Shown here piece by piece: positions 37,219 through 45,819 of a stretch of DNA of 64,000 bases. The notes below the pieces were generated by a model. It had not been told where the DNA came from. It was given only the letters and a program-made list of their open reading frames with translations, and made no database searches. Numbering within the stretch: the first letter of the stretch is position 1; each line of letters begins with the position of its first letter. Made by a program: the position numbers and the translations under genes. The stretch is taken from positions 620,001 to 684,000 of the forward strand of contig CBDAPE010000017.1 in the NCBI GenBank assembly GCA_965198325.1, written 5' to 3'. Source of the DNA: CBDAPE01 sp965198325 (lineage in GTDB: Bacteria; Pseudomonadota; Alphaproteobacteria; UBA828; JAPUJA01).

Positions 37219-37247
37219 TGTCAATGGCGGAGCAAAAAGGGACGACC
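37219..37247. repeat. IS21 left terminal repeat
   Basis: TGTCAATGGCGGAGCAAAAA followed by GGGACGACC. Its core TGGCGGA-CAAAA-GGGAC matches the opposite end. A second related segment (GTGTAAGAAGGGACCGCTTGG) follows at about 37254, as in IS21 ends with multiple repeats. Confidence 0.75.
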
Positions 37248-37409
37248 GTGGCGGTGTAAGAAGGGACCGCTTGGCGGCTGCGGGCTTGTCCCCGTAGTCC
37301 ATGGGCGGGCCCCGCGTGCGACGCGGCGTGCCCTCAACAGGCCGACGCGGCGGCGCGCGCGGGAGGGACCTGTGGGCCCATGGGGTCAAGCGTGGGTTGG
37401 GTGGTCGGT

Positions 37410-38174
37410 TCAGTTCGCCGTCGGGGTTTGACGCCTGCGGCTCTGGTTGAGCCTGTAGCTCTCGCCATTCATCTCGAGGATGTTGACGTGGTGGGTGCGG
37501 CGGTCGAGGAGAGCGCCGGTAAGCCGCTCGGAGCCGAACACCTCGGTCCATTCGTCGAACGGCAGATTGGTGGTGACCAGGGTCGAGCCGCGCTCGTAGC
37601 GCTGGCTGAACACCTCGAACAGGAGCTCGGCACCGGTCTTGGACAGCGGCACGAAGCCGAGTTCGTCGACGATCAGAAGCTTGTAGGTGGCGAGCTTCTT
37701 CTGGAACCTCAGCAGTTGCTTGTCATCGCGGGCCTCGATGAGCTCGTGGACCAGGGCAGCGGCGGTGATGAAGCCGACCGAGAGGCCCTTCTGGCAGGCC
37801 GCCAAGCCGAGACCGAGGGCGATGTGGGTCTTGCCGGTGCCGCTGTTGCCGAGCGCGATGAGGTTCTCGCGGCGCTCGATGTACGCGCAGCGGGCGAGCT
37901 CCAGGACCAGCGTCTTGTTGAGCGAGGGGATGACCTTGAAATCGAAGCTATCGAGGCTCTTGATCACGGGGAAGCGCGCCGCCTTGATGCGCCGCTCGAC
38001 CATGCGGCGCTCGCGGTCGATCAGCTCGAGCTCGGCCAGACGCAGAAGATAGCGAACGTGGTCGACGCCTTCCGAGGCGCACTGCCGGGCGATCTTGTCG
38101 TACTCCCTCAGGACCGTCGGCAGCTTCAGCCTCTTGAGGTGGTGGACGAGCAGCAGCCGTGGTGTGTCGGTCAT
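37410..38174 (-). CDS. istB: IS21 helper ATPase IstB
   Basis: 254 residues, AAA+ DnaC-like helper. Walker A is GNSGTGKTHIALGL, Walker B is LLIVDELGFVPL, and the sensor region is STLVTTNLPFDEW. It opens with LLLVHHLKRLKLPTVLREYD, the usual IstB N-terminal helix. It bends target DNA and activates the IstA transposase. The ATG overlaps the istA stop. Confidence 0.94.
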   Translation of the reverse strand: MTDTPRLLLVHHLKRLKLPTVLREYDKIARQCASEGVDHVRYLLRLAELELIDRERRMVERRIKAARFPVIKSLDSFDFKVIPSLNKTLVLELARCAYIERRENLIALGNSGTGKTHIALGLGLAACQKGLSVGFITAAALVHELIEARDDKQLLRFQKKLATYKLLIVDELGFVPLSKTGAELLFEVFSQRYERGSTLVTTNLPFDEWTEVFGSERLTGALLDRRTHHVNILEMNGESYRLNQSRRRQTPTAN

Positions 38175-39670
38175 GCGCCGAGCCCCGACAGCAGGCTCAT
38201 GTACGACTTGGCAGACGTCGTCGCGACCCGGGCGCGCGGCAGGTACGGATAGACCTCGAGGTTGAGCCGGGGCGGCCGCCGCTCGATGCGGCACAGTACC
38301 AGGTGCTTCACCGCATCGAAGCCGATGGCGCCGAGCCTGAGCGCGTCGCCGACCGCTGCCGTCAGCTCCTCGAGCCGGAAGCTCTCCAGCAGACGGCGCA
38401 CCTGGACGGACTCGCGCTTGCCCGCCTTGCCCATGCGGGCTTCGAGCAGGCGTCGCAGAGTGATGAAGGCCTCGGGCAGGTCCCAGCCCGCCAACGGCGC
38501 GGCCTGGTCGAGGGCGCCGATCTTCTGCTCGATCAAGGGTAGGTAATGCAGCGGGTCGAAGATCAGGTCCTCGCTGTCGTAGGACCGGCGGTGCCGGGCA
38601 ATCACCTCCGCGCCGCAAGAGATAACGACCTCGTCGACGGAGCACCGGATCAGCACCTCGCGGTGGCCATAGGCCACGGGCACCGAGTAGTCGTTGCCCC
38701 GGCAGCGCACCAGCGACAGCGAGCTCACCCGTCCAGTGCGCTTGTCGCAGGCATCGTATGGTGCCGGGGGGAGAGGCAAGAAGGCTTCCCGGTCCCGTGC
38801 GAGGCGCTCGCCGATGGTCTCCTTGTGACCCCGCAGCCGCGCCGCCTGGCGCCGGCGGCACTGTCCCGCGAGAGCATCGTTCAGCGCCTCGAAGCTCTCG
38901 GCCCGCGGGACGGGGACCCGGAAGGTCCGCCGGATGAAGCCGACCAGTCCCTCGACCTTGCCTTTGTCGTTGCCCTTGCCCGGCCGGCCGAACCTGTCCT
39001 CGAACAGATAGGGGGATTGAAGGTCCGTGAAGACGCGCGTTCGCTGCCGCTTGCCATCGCCCAGTATCCGGGCGACTGCCAGCTTGGTGTTGTCGTACAG
39101 GATGGATCGGGGGACGCCGCCGAAGAACGCAACCGCCGCGTTGTGGCCAGCGCAGAACGCCTCGGTCGTCTCCGCCGGGTAGGCCTTCACGAAGCAGGCA
39201 TCACTGTGGGGAAGATCGAAGGCAAGGAAGTGGACCTTGCACGCCACGCCGCCGATCACCGCCATCGCCTCGCCGAAGTCCGCCTGGGCGGGGCCGGGGG
39301 AATGGACGAGCGGCACGAACATCTCGCGCGACCGAAGCCGCCGCTCACGGACATAGTCCTTCACGATGGTGTAGCCGCCCGTAAAGCCGTACTCGTCCCG
39401 GAGACGGTCGAAGATCCGCTTCGCCGTGGGCCGTTGCTTGTGGTGGCTGGTCCGATCGTCTTCCAGAATCCGATCGATGATCCCCGTGAACGGACCCCGC
39501 TTCGGCCGCCGTGGCGGCTTGCCGCGGCGAGACCCCGGCGGCACCGAGAACGACAGCATCTTGCGGACCGTCTTGCGGTCCAGCCCGAACACCCGCGAGG
39601 CCTCGCGGGTGCTCATTCCCTCGACACGACACGCCCGCCGAACCCGCGCGTACAAATCCACCCGATACAT
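38171..39670 (-). CDS. istA: IS21 transposase IstA
   Basis: 499 residues. An N-terminal helix-turn-helix (EGMSTREASRVFGLDRKTVRK, about 18-38), a DDE core with Asp in QADFGEA, Asp in ILYDNTKLAV and Glu in KGKVEGLVGFI, and a C-terminal beta/helical region (YDACDKRTGRVSSLSLV onward). Appears complete, so with IstB the element may still be able to move. Confidence 0.94.
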   Translation of the reverse strand: MYRVDLYARVRRACRVEGMSTREASRVFGLDRKTVRKMLSFSVPPGSRRGKPPRRPKRGPFTGIIDRILEDDRTSHHKQRPTAKRIFDRLRDEYGFTGGYTIVKDYVRERRLRSREMFVPLVHSPGPAQADFGEAMAVIGGVACKVHFLAFDLPHSDACFVKAYPAETTEAFCAGHNAAVAFFGGVPRSILYDNTKLAVARILGDGKRQRTRVFTDLQSPYLFEDRFGRPGKGNDKGKVEGLVGFIRRTFRVPVPRAESFEALNDALAGQCRRRQAARLRGHKETIGERLARDREAFLPLPPAPYDACDKRTGRVSSLSLVRCRGNDYSVPVAYGHREVLIRCSVDEVVISCGAEVIARHRRSYDSEDLIFDPLHYLPLIEQKIGALDQAAPLAGWDLPEAFITLRRLLEARMGKAGKRESVQVRRLLESFRLEELTAAVGDALRLGAIGFDAVKHLVLCRIERRPPRLNLEVYPYLPRARVATTSAKSYMSLLSGLGA

Positions 39671-39712
39671 CCCCCCGCCTTCCAGTCAGAGCAACCCTGA
39701 CAGAAGGCTATA

Positions 39713-39737
39713 GACGGTCCCATTTTGGTCCGCCACA
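39713..39737. repeat. IS21 right terminal repeat
   Basis: Reverse complement of the left end core: GACGGTCCCATTTTGGTCCG then CCACA. It lies 43 bases upstream of the istA start. Confidence 0.75.
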
Positions 39738-39774
39738 GCCGGATCAACCGGCCGCTTCAGTGGGGGATTATTGC

Positions 39775-39960
39775 GCCGCCGTTCTCACCCGGGAGAAGGC
39801 CATTATCCTGATACTGCTGGGTGGGATATTCGTTTTGCCCCTCGTGCTCGTCCAAATCGGGATAAACTTCAACCCGATCCATTGGATTCTGGGTCCTGTT
39901 GTGCGAGGCTTTTTGGCGGTGATCGAGACCTTGTTCCTATTCAGCGGAGGCGCGGCGTGA
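39775..39960 (+). pseudogene. Site-2 protease (M50), C-terminal fragment
   Basis: An open frame reading TREKAIILILLGGIFVLPLV, then GINFNPIHWILGP, matches the last hydrophobic segment of M50B proteases (RLE-x-x-G-I-LLPL...W-L-I/V-G pattern). It has no start of its own and begins right after the mobile DNA. Its stop overlaps the scpA start by GTGA, showing that the protease gene was originally coupled to scpA. With the N-terminal fragment it accounts for about 115 of some 220 residues. Confidence 0.65.
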
Positions 39961-40763
39961 CGCGTGAGATACCCGCACCGTCCGTGGCAGCTGCCCTCGA
40001 CGACTTCGCAGTGGCGCCCCGCGCGGCTGCGCCCGACGAGTTGATCCTCAATCTCGACGGCTACGAAGGGCCACTCGACCTCTTGCTGACCCTCGCGCGC
40101 CAGCAAAAGGTGGACCTGACCCGAATCTCGATCCTCGCGCTTGCCGACCAGTATCTGGCCTTCATCGAAGGGGCGCGCCGGCTGCGGATCGAAGTCGCCG
40201 CGGATTATCTCGTAATGGCGGCCTGGCTGGCCTACATCAAATCGCGCCTACTGCTGCCCGCCCCGCCGGGCGAGGAAGAACCCAGCGCCGAAGACATGGC
40301 CGCCGCGCTCACCCATCAGTTGCGTCGTCTCGATGCCATGCGCGACGCGGCGGCCCGGTTGATGGCTCGGCCCCAGCTCGGCCAGGAAATCTTCGCCCGT
40401 GGCGCGCCCGAGCCCACGCCTGTCGAAAAAACCAACGTCTTCGAGCTGCCGCTCTACACGCTCTTGAAGGCCTATGCCAGCCACGAGGCGAAACGCACGG
40501 TCGAGCGAATGCGCATCGAGCCGTCCGATCTTTATTCGCTGGAAGATGCCTACCACCGGCTCGGCGGACTATTGAGCCAGATGCCCGAGTGGTCCTTGTT
40601 GGTCTCGTTCCTGCCCGACGACGACCGGGGCGGCCTCGTCCGCCGCTCGGCGCTCGCCGCGACCTTCGCCGCGAGTCTGGAACTCGCCCGTCTCGGCAAG
40701 CTCGAGCTTCGTCAGCTCGAACCGTTCGGACCCCTCTATGTTCGCGCTCAGGAGGCCCCATGA
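39957..40763 (+). CDS. scpA: Segregation and condensation protein A
   Basis: 268 residues, kleisin partner of SMC. The N-terminal GYEGPLDLLLTLARQQKVDLTRI is the ScpA signature, followed by LADQYLAFI and AADYLVMAAWLAYIKSRLLLP. A variable acidic linker and C-terminal winged helix (SLELARLGKLELRQLEPFGPL) follow. GTG start with GGAGG about 8 bases upstream, overlapping the protease remnant stop. Its promoter may have been displaced by the mobile DNA, since the upstream operon is interrupted. Confidence 0.92.
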   Translation: MTREIPAPSVAAALDDFAVAPRAAAPDELILNLDGYEGPLDLLLTLARQQKVDLTRISILALADQYLAFIEGARRLRIEVAADYLVMAAWLAYIKSRLLLPAPPGEEEPSAEDMAAALTHQLRRLDAMRDAAARLMARPQLGQEIFARGAPEPTPVEKTNVFELPLYTLLKAYASHEAKRTVERMRIEPSDLYSLEDAYHRLGGLLSQMPEWSLLVSFLPDDDRGGLVRRSALAATFAASLELARLGKLELRQLEPFGPLYVRAQEAP

Positions 40764-41512
40764 CCGAAACCAATCAATCGCTTCGCCTGCTCGAGGCCCT
40801 GCTCTTCGCCTCCGACCAGCCGCTTGAAGAGGGTCGCCTGGCCGAAAAATTGCCGGACGGCGCCGATGTCTCCGCTTTGCTTGCCGAACTTGCCGCACTC
40901 TACGTCAACCGCGGCGTCAATCTGGTACAGCTCGGGAGAAAGTGGGCGTTTCGCACCTCGGCCGATCTCGCACCCCTGCTGCGGACGGAAAAAACCGTAA
41001 CCCGGCGCCTTTCTCGCGCGGCCGTCGAGACCTTGGCCATCATCGCCTACCACCAGCCGATCACCCGGGCGGAGATCGAGGATGTGCGCAGTGTGCGGTT
41101 GTCCAAGGGCACGCTCGACCTGCTCTTCGAAACCGGCTGGGTGGCACCCAAAGGCCGTCGTCGCACGCCCGGGCGGCCGGTGACCTGGGGGACGACCGAC
41201 GGATTTCTCGACCACTTCGGGCTCCCGGCCCTGGGCGATTTGCCCGGCGTCGACGAATTGAAGGCGGCCGGCCTGCTCGATCCCGTGGCTCCCGCGATAC
41301 CCGCCATGGCGGACCAGGCTGTCGCCGCTGCCGCGAATATCGAGCACGACGCGGAAGACGAGGAGGAGGAAGCCGCTCCGGCCAACGATCATGGGAAAGC
41401 GGACGATTACGACGATGAAGCGGGTCTGGCCGCCGACGGCCTCGGCAAGCCGGCGGCGAGCGAGCCCGACGACGGGCTTATCGCCGGTGCGCGCCATCGC
41501 ACCGGGGATTGA
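40760..41512 (+). CDS. scpB: Segregation and condensation protein B
   Basis: 250 residues. Two winged helices typical of ScpB: LRLLEALLFASDQPLEEGRLAE and ETLAIIAYHQPITRAEIEDVR, then GRRRTPGRPVTWGTTDGFLDHFGL. A long acidic tail (EDEEEEAAPANDHG) extends past the usual end. Works with ScpA and SMC in chromosome condensation. ATGA overlap with scpA. Confidence 0.93.
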   Translation: MTETNQSLRLLEALLFASDQPLEEGRLAEKLPDGADVSALLAELAALYVNRGVNLVQLGRKWAFRTSADLAPLLRTEKTVTRRLSRAAVETLAIIAYHQPITRAEIEDVRSVRLSKGTLDLLFETGWVAPKGRRRTPGRPVTWGTTDGFLDHFGLPALGDLPGVDELKAAGLLDPVAPAIPAMADQAVAAAANIEHDAEDEEEEAAPANDHGKADDYDDEAGLAADGLGKPAASEPDDGLIAGARHRTGD

Positions 41513-41618
41513 TGGCGCGCAGAATTATTTTGTAGATTCAAAAAATATAATAAAATACAATAGATTATGATGGTTTTTTGAGAGACGAGATCGATTCCTG
41601 TTTCTGCACTCTCCCGGC

Positions 41619-41640
41619 CCCCCGAACGCCGGTTCGGGGG
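41619..41640 (+). terminator. GC hairpin downstream of scpB
   Basis: CCCCCGAAC and GTTCGGGGG form a perfect 9-bp stem with loop GCCG, 106 bases after scpB. No U-tract follows. Probably marks the end of the scpAB transcript. Confidence 0.5.
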
Positions 41641-41752
41641 ATCAGGGCAGAGCCCGCAGGATGAGCGGAGCCATACCGCAAGGGCGCGTGAATTCGGGGC
41701 TGGCCGGTCGGGCTTGCAGCGAGGCGCCCTCGACGGGGCACAAACTTTTGTT

Positions 41753-41779
41753 TTTACAAGAGAATCAAAATACTATAAT
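41753..41779 (+). promoter_or_regulatory. Promoter candidate for tatABC
   Basis: TTTACA (41753-41758) and a consensus TATAAT (41774-41779), 15 bases apart, inside an AT-rich island about 110 bases before tatA. The short spacer lowers confidence. Confidence 0.5.
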
Positions 41780-41890
41780 CACCGGATCAAAACCGGAGCG
41801 GGTTGCGCGCCTTGTTGCAGCGCAGGGATTCCGCCAGTATGCGGACCGGCTGACGGGACGTTCCCGCCTTGAAACAAGGAGTGACGCCAC

Positions 41891-42163
41891 ATGAGTATTG
41901 GAATTTGGCAAATCGTACTGATCCTTGCGATCGTGCTGATCATCTTCGGCGCGGGCAAGCTGCCGCGTGTGATGGGCGATGTCGCGAAGGGTGTGAAGAA
42001 TTTCAAGTCGGGCATGAAAGAAGGCCAGGCGCCGGATACCGCGACGACGCAGCAGACCCAGGCCGATCCCAAGCCGATCGACCAGACGGCCCAGCCGGCG
42101 GCCAATAGCAGCTCGACCGCGGCCAACACTGCCGAGAAGAGCGACGAGGCTGCCAAAAGCTGA
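41891..42163 (+). CDS. tatA: Sec-independent translocase protein TatA
   Basis: 90 residues. One membrane helix (IWQIVLILAIVLIIFGAGKLP), the FGAGKLP hinge and an amphipathic helix (VMGDVAKGVKNFKSGMKEG), then a polar tail. TatA oligomers form the passage for folded Tat substrates such as the SRREF-type binding protein at 9648. Confidence 0.95.
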   Translation: MSIGIWQIVLILAIVLIIFGAGKLPRVMGDVAKGVKNFKSGMKEGQAPDTATTQQTQADPKPIDQTAQPAANSSSTAANTAEKSDEAAKS

Positions 42164-42201
42164 GTCTCCCGAAGTTATCCACAGGCGCCGGCTAGCCTCC
42201 G

Positions 42202-42681
42202 ATGTTTGACATCGGCTGGACTGAACTTGCGATCATCGCGGTCGTGGCGCTCGTCGTGATCGGGCCCAAGGACCTCCCGCAGGTGATCCGTACCGTCGGG
42301 CGCTGGTCGGGGAAGGCGCGCAAGGTAACCCGCGACTTCCAGCGTAATTTCGAGAGCATGGCCGAAGAAAACGAACTCGTGGAAATCCGCAAGGAGATCG
42401 CCGAGGCGAACCGGGAACTCGCGGCCGCGGGGAAGATCCCCGTCGACGACGACGCGCCCGTCGATCAGCCGGCCACGCCCCAGACCGCGAATTCGATCGC
42501 GGACCTCGATGGCGGCCCAGGCGGGCCGGCCCAGGGCGAATCGCGGGGCGGCAACGGCTCCGGGCGACAGCAACCGTCTGCCGCGCCGGCGGAACCGGCG
42601 GACCCCGCCGATGCGGCTGCCGACGCCAGTGCGAGCGCGGCGCCATCAGAGGCCGACACGGCCCCCCAGCAGAAGGGCTAG
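42202..42681 (+). CDS. tatB: Sec-independent translocase protein TatB
   Basis: 159 residues. FDIGWTELAIIAVVALVVIGPKDLP is the TatB membrane helix and hinge; the amphipathic region RTVGRWSGKARKVTRDFQRN follows, and then a long Pro/Ala-rich tail. It binds the signal peptide together with TatC. Confidence 0.95.
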   Translation: MFDIGWTELAIIAVVALVVIGPKDLPQVIRTVGRWSGKARKVTRDFQRNFESMAEENELVEIRKEIAEANRELAAAGKIPVDDDAPVDQPATPQTANSIADLDGGPGGPAQGESRGGNGSGRQQPSAAPAEPADPADAAADASASAAPSEADTAPQQKG

Positions 42682-42711
42682 CGCCGGTCGCCGGCGCCTG
42701 GAATCAGACCC

Positions 42712-43569
42712 GTGGCAAACGAAAGCAGCGTCGAGAACAGCCGAGCCCCGCTGATGGAACACATCGCGGAGCTGCGCAACCGGCTCCTGTATGCGGTCGT
42801 CGGTCTGATCGTCGCCTTCATCGGTGCCTACTTCGTCGCCGAGGATATCTTCGAATTTCTCGTCCGGCCGCTGACCACCATCATGGCCGACGAAGGCTAT
42901 GAGCCGAAGCTGATCTACACCCACCTGCTCGAGGCGTTCTTCACCAAGCTGAAGGTTTCGTTCTGGACCGCCTTCTTCGTCAGCTTCCCGCTGTTTGCAA
43001 CACAGGTCTACAAGTTCGCCGCCCCTGGCCTCTACAGCAACGAACGCCGGGCGTTCCTGCCCTTCCTGATTGCAACGCCCGTGCTCTTCTTCGCTGGCGG
43101 CGCGCTGGTCTACTACTTCATTTTCCCCCAGGCCTGGAGCTTCTTCGTGAGCTTCCAGGACACCGGCGCCACCGGCGATCTGCAGACCGAACTTCTGCCC
43201 AAGATGAACGAATACCTCTCGCTCGTCATGAAGCTGATCTTTGCGTTCGGCATCTGCTTCCAGCTGCCCGTGCTCATGACCCTGCTGGCCCGGGTCGGCG
43301 TCGTGAGTTCCGCCGGCCTGCGCAAGAAACGCAAATTCGCCATCATCATCGTTTTCATCTGCGCGGCGCTGCTCACGCCGCCGGACCTGATCAGCCAGAT
43401 CGGTCTCGGCATCCCGCTGTTGCTGCTCTATGAGGTGTCGATCCTCCTCGCCCAGCGGGTCGAGAAGAAGAAGGCCGCCAAGCAGGCTGCCGAAGACGCC
43501 GAGTACGAGGCGATGGACACGGGCATGGACGACACCGACGATACGGACTTCAACATGGGCCGTAGCTAG
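42712..43569 (+). CDS. tatC: Sec-independent translocase protein TatC
   Basis: 285 residues with six predicted membrane helices. The conserved start APLMEHIAELRNRLLY and FFTKLKVSFWTAFFVSFP are TatC landmarks. It recognises the twin-arginine motif. GTG start 30 bases after tatB. The C-terminus has an extra acidic tail. Confidence 0.95.
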   Translation: MANESSVENSRAPLMEHIAELRNRLLYAVVGLIVAFIGAYFVAEDIFEFLVRPLTTIMADEGYEPKLIYTHLLEAFFTKLKVSFWTAFFVSFPLFATQVYKFAAPGLYSNERRAFLPFLIATPVLFFAGGALVYYFIFPQAWSFFVSFQDTGATGDLQTELLPKMNEYLSLVMKLIFAFGICFQLPVLMTLLARVGVVSSAGLRKKRKFAIIIVFICAALLTPPDLISQIGLGIPLLLLYEVSILLAQRVEKKKAAKQAAEDAEYEAMDTGMDDTDDTDFNMGRS

Positions 43570-43757
43570 CGACGTGATCGTTCGATGATCCCGCGCGCAT
43601 TCTTCGGCCGCCTCCGGTCGGCAGGCCCGTCTCATCGCGCGCTCGACGATCGGGGCCTCGATCAAGGACGCCCGGCAGCGTACGAGGCTTGACGCGCGCG
43701 CCGATCGGCGGCAAAAGGCGGCGCAAGGCCGTTCTCTGTGAGAGTCCGTAGGTTCGA

Positions 43758-45038
43758 ATGTTCGATCTCAAATGGATTCGCGACAACCCGGCGGATTTCG
43801 ATGCCGGTCTCACCCGCCGCGGTCTGTCCGTCAGCTCGGGTCCCGTTCTCGAACTCGACGCCAGGCGCCGGGCGCTCCAGACCGACATGCAGAAGCTGCA
43901 GACGCGGCGCAACGAGCTCTCCATGGCGATCGGGGCGGCCAAGGGCGAGGGCGAAGAAGCCGAGGCGATGAAGGCCGAGGTTGCCGAGATCAAGGAGACC
44001 CTGAAGGCGAACGAGGCGGACGACCAGGCGCTGGGCGCCCGGATCGAGGAGAGTCTCGCGGGCCTGCCGAACCTGCCCGCAGCAGACGTCCCCGAAGGGC
44101 TCGACGAATCGGCCAATCTGGAGCTTCGCAAAGTGGGCGCCAAGCCGGCCCTCGACGGTGAGCCCAAACAGCATTTCGACGTGGGCGAGGCGCTGGGCCA
44201 GATGGATTTCGAGACTGCGGCCAAGCTCTCGGGCGCGCGCTTCGTCGTGCTCAAGGGGCCGCTCGCCCGTCTCGAGCGGGCGATCGCCGCCTTCATGCTC
44301 GACCTGCACACGGGCGAGTTCGGCTATACCGAGGTCAGCCCGCCCGCGCTGGTCCGGGACGGGGCACTCTTCGGCACCGGCCAGCTGCCCAAATTCGCCG
44401 AAGACCTGTTTCGCACCAGCGAGGATTACTGGTTGATCCCGACGGCCGAAGTCCCGCTGACCAACCTCGTGGCTGGCGACATTCTCGACGAGTCGGCGCT
44501 GCCGCTTCGTTTCACGGCGTTTACCCCCTGCTTTCGCGCCGAAGCGGGCGCCGCAGGCAAGGATACGCGGGGCATGATCCGGGTTCACCAGTTCTCCAAG
44601 GTCGAGCTCGTCTCGATCGCCCACCCGACGACGTCCGACGACGAACTCGAGCGCATGACGGCCTGCGCCGAAGAGGTGCTCAAGCGCCTCGATCTGCATT
44701 ATCGGGTCGTCCTGCTGTCCTGCGGCGACATGGGATTCTCCGCGCGCAAGACCTACGACATCGAGGTCTGGCTGCCCGGCCAGGACACCTATCGGGAGAT
44801 CTCGAGCTGCTCGAACTGCGGCGAGTTCCAGGCCCGCCGGATGAAGGCGCGCTACCGCCCGGTGGGCGAGAAGGGCACCCGGCCCGTCCACACCCTCAAC
44901 GGCTCGGGCCTCGCGGTCGGCCGCACCCTGGTCGCAATCCTGGAGAACTATCAGAACGCGGACGGCTCGGTGAGCGTTCCCGAGGCGCTCCGTCCCTATA
45001 TGAACGGCCTTGAAAGGATCGACCCCCTTGGCAGCTAA
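43758..45038 (+). CDS. serS: Seryl-tRNA synthetase
   Basis: 426 residues, class II. An N-terminal antiparallel coiled coil (about 30-105) binds the long arm of tRNA-Ser. Motif 2 is FRAEAGAAGKDTRGMIRVHQ with the catalytic Arg, and motif 3 is NGSGLAVGRTLVAILEN. Preceded by 188 bases with no clear promoter. Its stop overlaps surE. Confidence 0.96.
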   Translation: MFDLKWIRDNPADFDAGLTRRGLSVSSGPVLELDARRRALQTDMQKLQTRRNELSMAIGAAKGEGEEAEAMKAEVAEIKETLKANEADDQALGARIEESLAGLPNLPAADVPEGLDESANLELRKVGAKPALDGEPKQHFDVGEALGQMDFETAAKLSGARFVVLKGPLARLERAIAAFMLDLHTGEFGYTEVSPPALVRDGALFGTGQLPKFAEDLFRTSEDYWLIPTAEVPLTNLVAGDILDESALPLRFTAFTPCFRAEAGAAGKDTRGMIRVHQFSKVELVSIAHPTTSDDELERMTACAEEVLKRLDLHYRVVLLSCGDMGFSARKTYDIEVWLPGQDTYREISSCSNCGEFQARRMKARYRPVGEKGTRPVHTLNGSGLAVGRTLVAILENYQNADGSVSVPEALRPYMNGLERIDPLGS

Positions 45039-45819
45039 GCGCCCGGCTCCAAAGCCTCTCGCCCATCACCGCATCCTGCTGTCCAACGACGACGGCATCA
45101 TGGCGCCGGGCTTCAAGGTTCTCCAGAGGATCGCGCGTACGCTCTCGGACGACGTCTGGGTGGTCGCGCCCGAGACCGAGCAGAGCGCGGCGAGCCACGC
45201 GCTCTCGCTCCACACGCCGATCCGCATCCGCAAGGTTTCGCCCCGCAAGTTCGCCCTGAACGGCACGCCCACCGACTGCGTCTTCGTCGCCTTCAACGAG
45301 GTGATGAAGGACAACCCGCCCACCCTCGTGCTCTCGGGCGTCAACCGGGGCGAGAATCTGGGCGACGAGGCGACCTACTCGGGCACCATCGCGGCCGCGA
45401 TGGAGGGCGCCCTGCTGGGGGTGCCCTCGATCGCGCTGAGCCTGGTGTGGGACCGCAAGCGGGCACTCAACTGGCCCACCGCCGAGCGCTGGGCGCCCGA
45501 GGTCATCGTCAAGTTGCTGAAAATCGGCTGGCCCGAGGGCGTGCTGATGAACGTCAATTTCCCGGGCGTCGACCCCGACGAGGTGCGGGGCATCATGGCC
45601 GCACGCCAGGGTCAGCACGAGATAACCGACATGGTCGACGAGCGGATCGACCTGCGCAACAACACCTATCTGTGGCTCTACAAAACCCGCAAATCCACGG
45701 GCGGACGGGCGGGCACCGACCTCCACGCGCTGGAGCAAGACTGCATCGCGGTCACGCCGCTCCATCTCGACCTCACCCACCGGCCGACGCTCAAGACGTT
45801 GCGCGCGATCCTCGAATGA
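45028..45819 (+). CDS. surE: 5'/3'-nucleotidase SurE
   Basis: 263 residues. LSNDDGIMAPG supplies the metal Asp pair, with NGTPTDCV, SGVNRGENLGDEATYSGTIAAAMEG being diagnostic. It dephosphorylates nucleoside monophosphates and short polyphosphate under stress. Both candidate starts are TTG (45028 and 45010); 45028 has AAAGGA upstream and is preferred. It overlaps serS by 11 bases and pcm by ATGA. Confidence 0.93.
   Translation: MAAKRPAPKPLAHHRILLSNDDGIMAPGFKVLQRIARTLSDDVWVVAPETEQSAASHALSLHTPIRIRKVSPRKFALNGTPTDCVFVAFNEVMKDNPPTLVLSGVNRGENLGDEATYSGTIAAAMEGALLGVPSIALSLVWDRKRALNWPTAERWAPEVIVKLLKIGWPEGVLMNVNFPGVDPDEVRGIMAARQGQHEITDMVDERIDLRNNTYLWLYKTRKSTGGRAGTDLHALEQDCIAVTPLHLDLTHRPTLKTLRAILE

Larger units (their letters stand above)
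37219..39737 (-). mobile_element. IS21-family insertion sequence
   Basis: About 2.5 kb with istA and istB overlapping by ATGA and matching terminal repeats: TGTCAATGGCGGAGCAAAAAG at the left and, in reverse complement, TGTGGCGGACCAAAATGGG at the right. IS21 elements usually make a 4-8 bp target duplication. None is seen here (flanks GCCAGG and GCCGGA), which suggests a deletion at one end after insertion. Confidence 0.88.
34819..39775. mobile_element. Nested mobile-DNA remnant splitting the site-2 protease gene
   Basis: About 5 kb between the two protease fragments. It contains, all on the minus strand, a serine recombinase, a truncated DUF2924 gene and an IS21-family element. Exact outer ends cannot be fixed: the left junction is near the AT-rich palindrome at 34828-34843 and the right one between the IS end (39737) and the protease frame (about 39775). 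The DUF2924 5' part and about 100 protease codons are missing, suggesting a deletion after insertion. Confidence 0.7.
41513..41890. other. 378-base intergenic region between scpB and tatA
   Basis: Two AT-rich islands (41519-41580 and 41745-41785) stand out in otherwise GC-rich DNA. It contains a GC hairpin (41619-41640) and a promoter candidate for tat. A short open frame (41661-41894) exists but has no ribosome-binding site or recognisable features. Confidence 0.6.

Noticed and set aside
41661..41894. 77-codon frame before tatA
   Set aside because: No ribosome-binding site, runs through the AT-rich promoter region, and overlaps the tatA start.
43700..43757. tRNA-like GGTTCGAAT just before serS
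   Set aside because: It resembles a T-loop, but no acceptor, D or anticodon arms can be folded around it.
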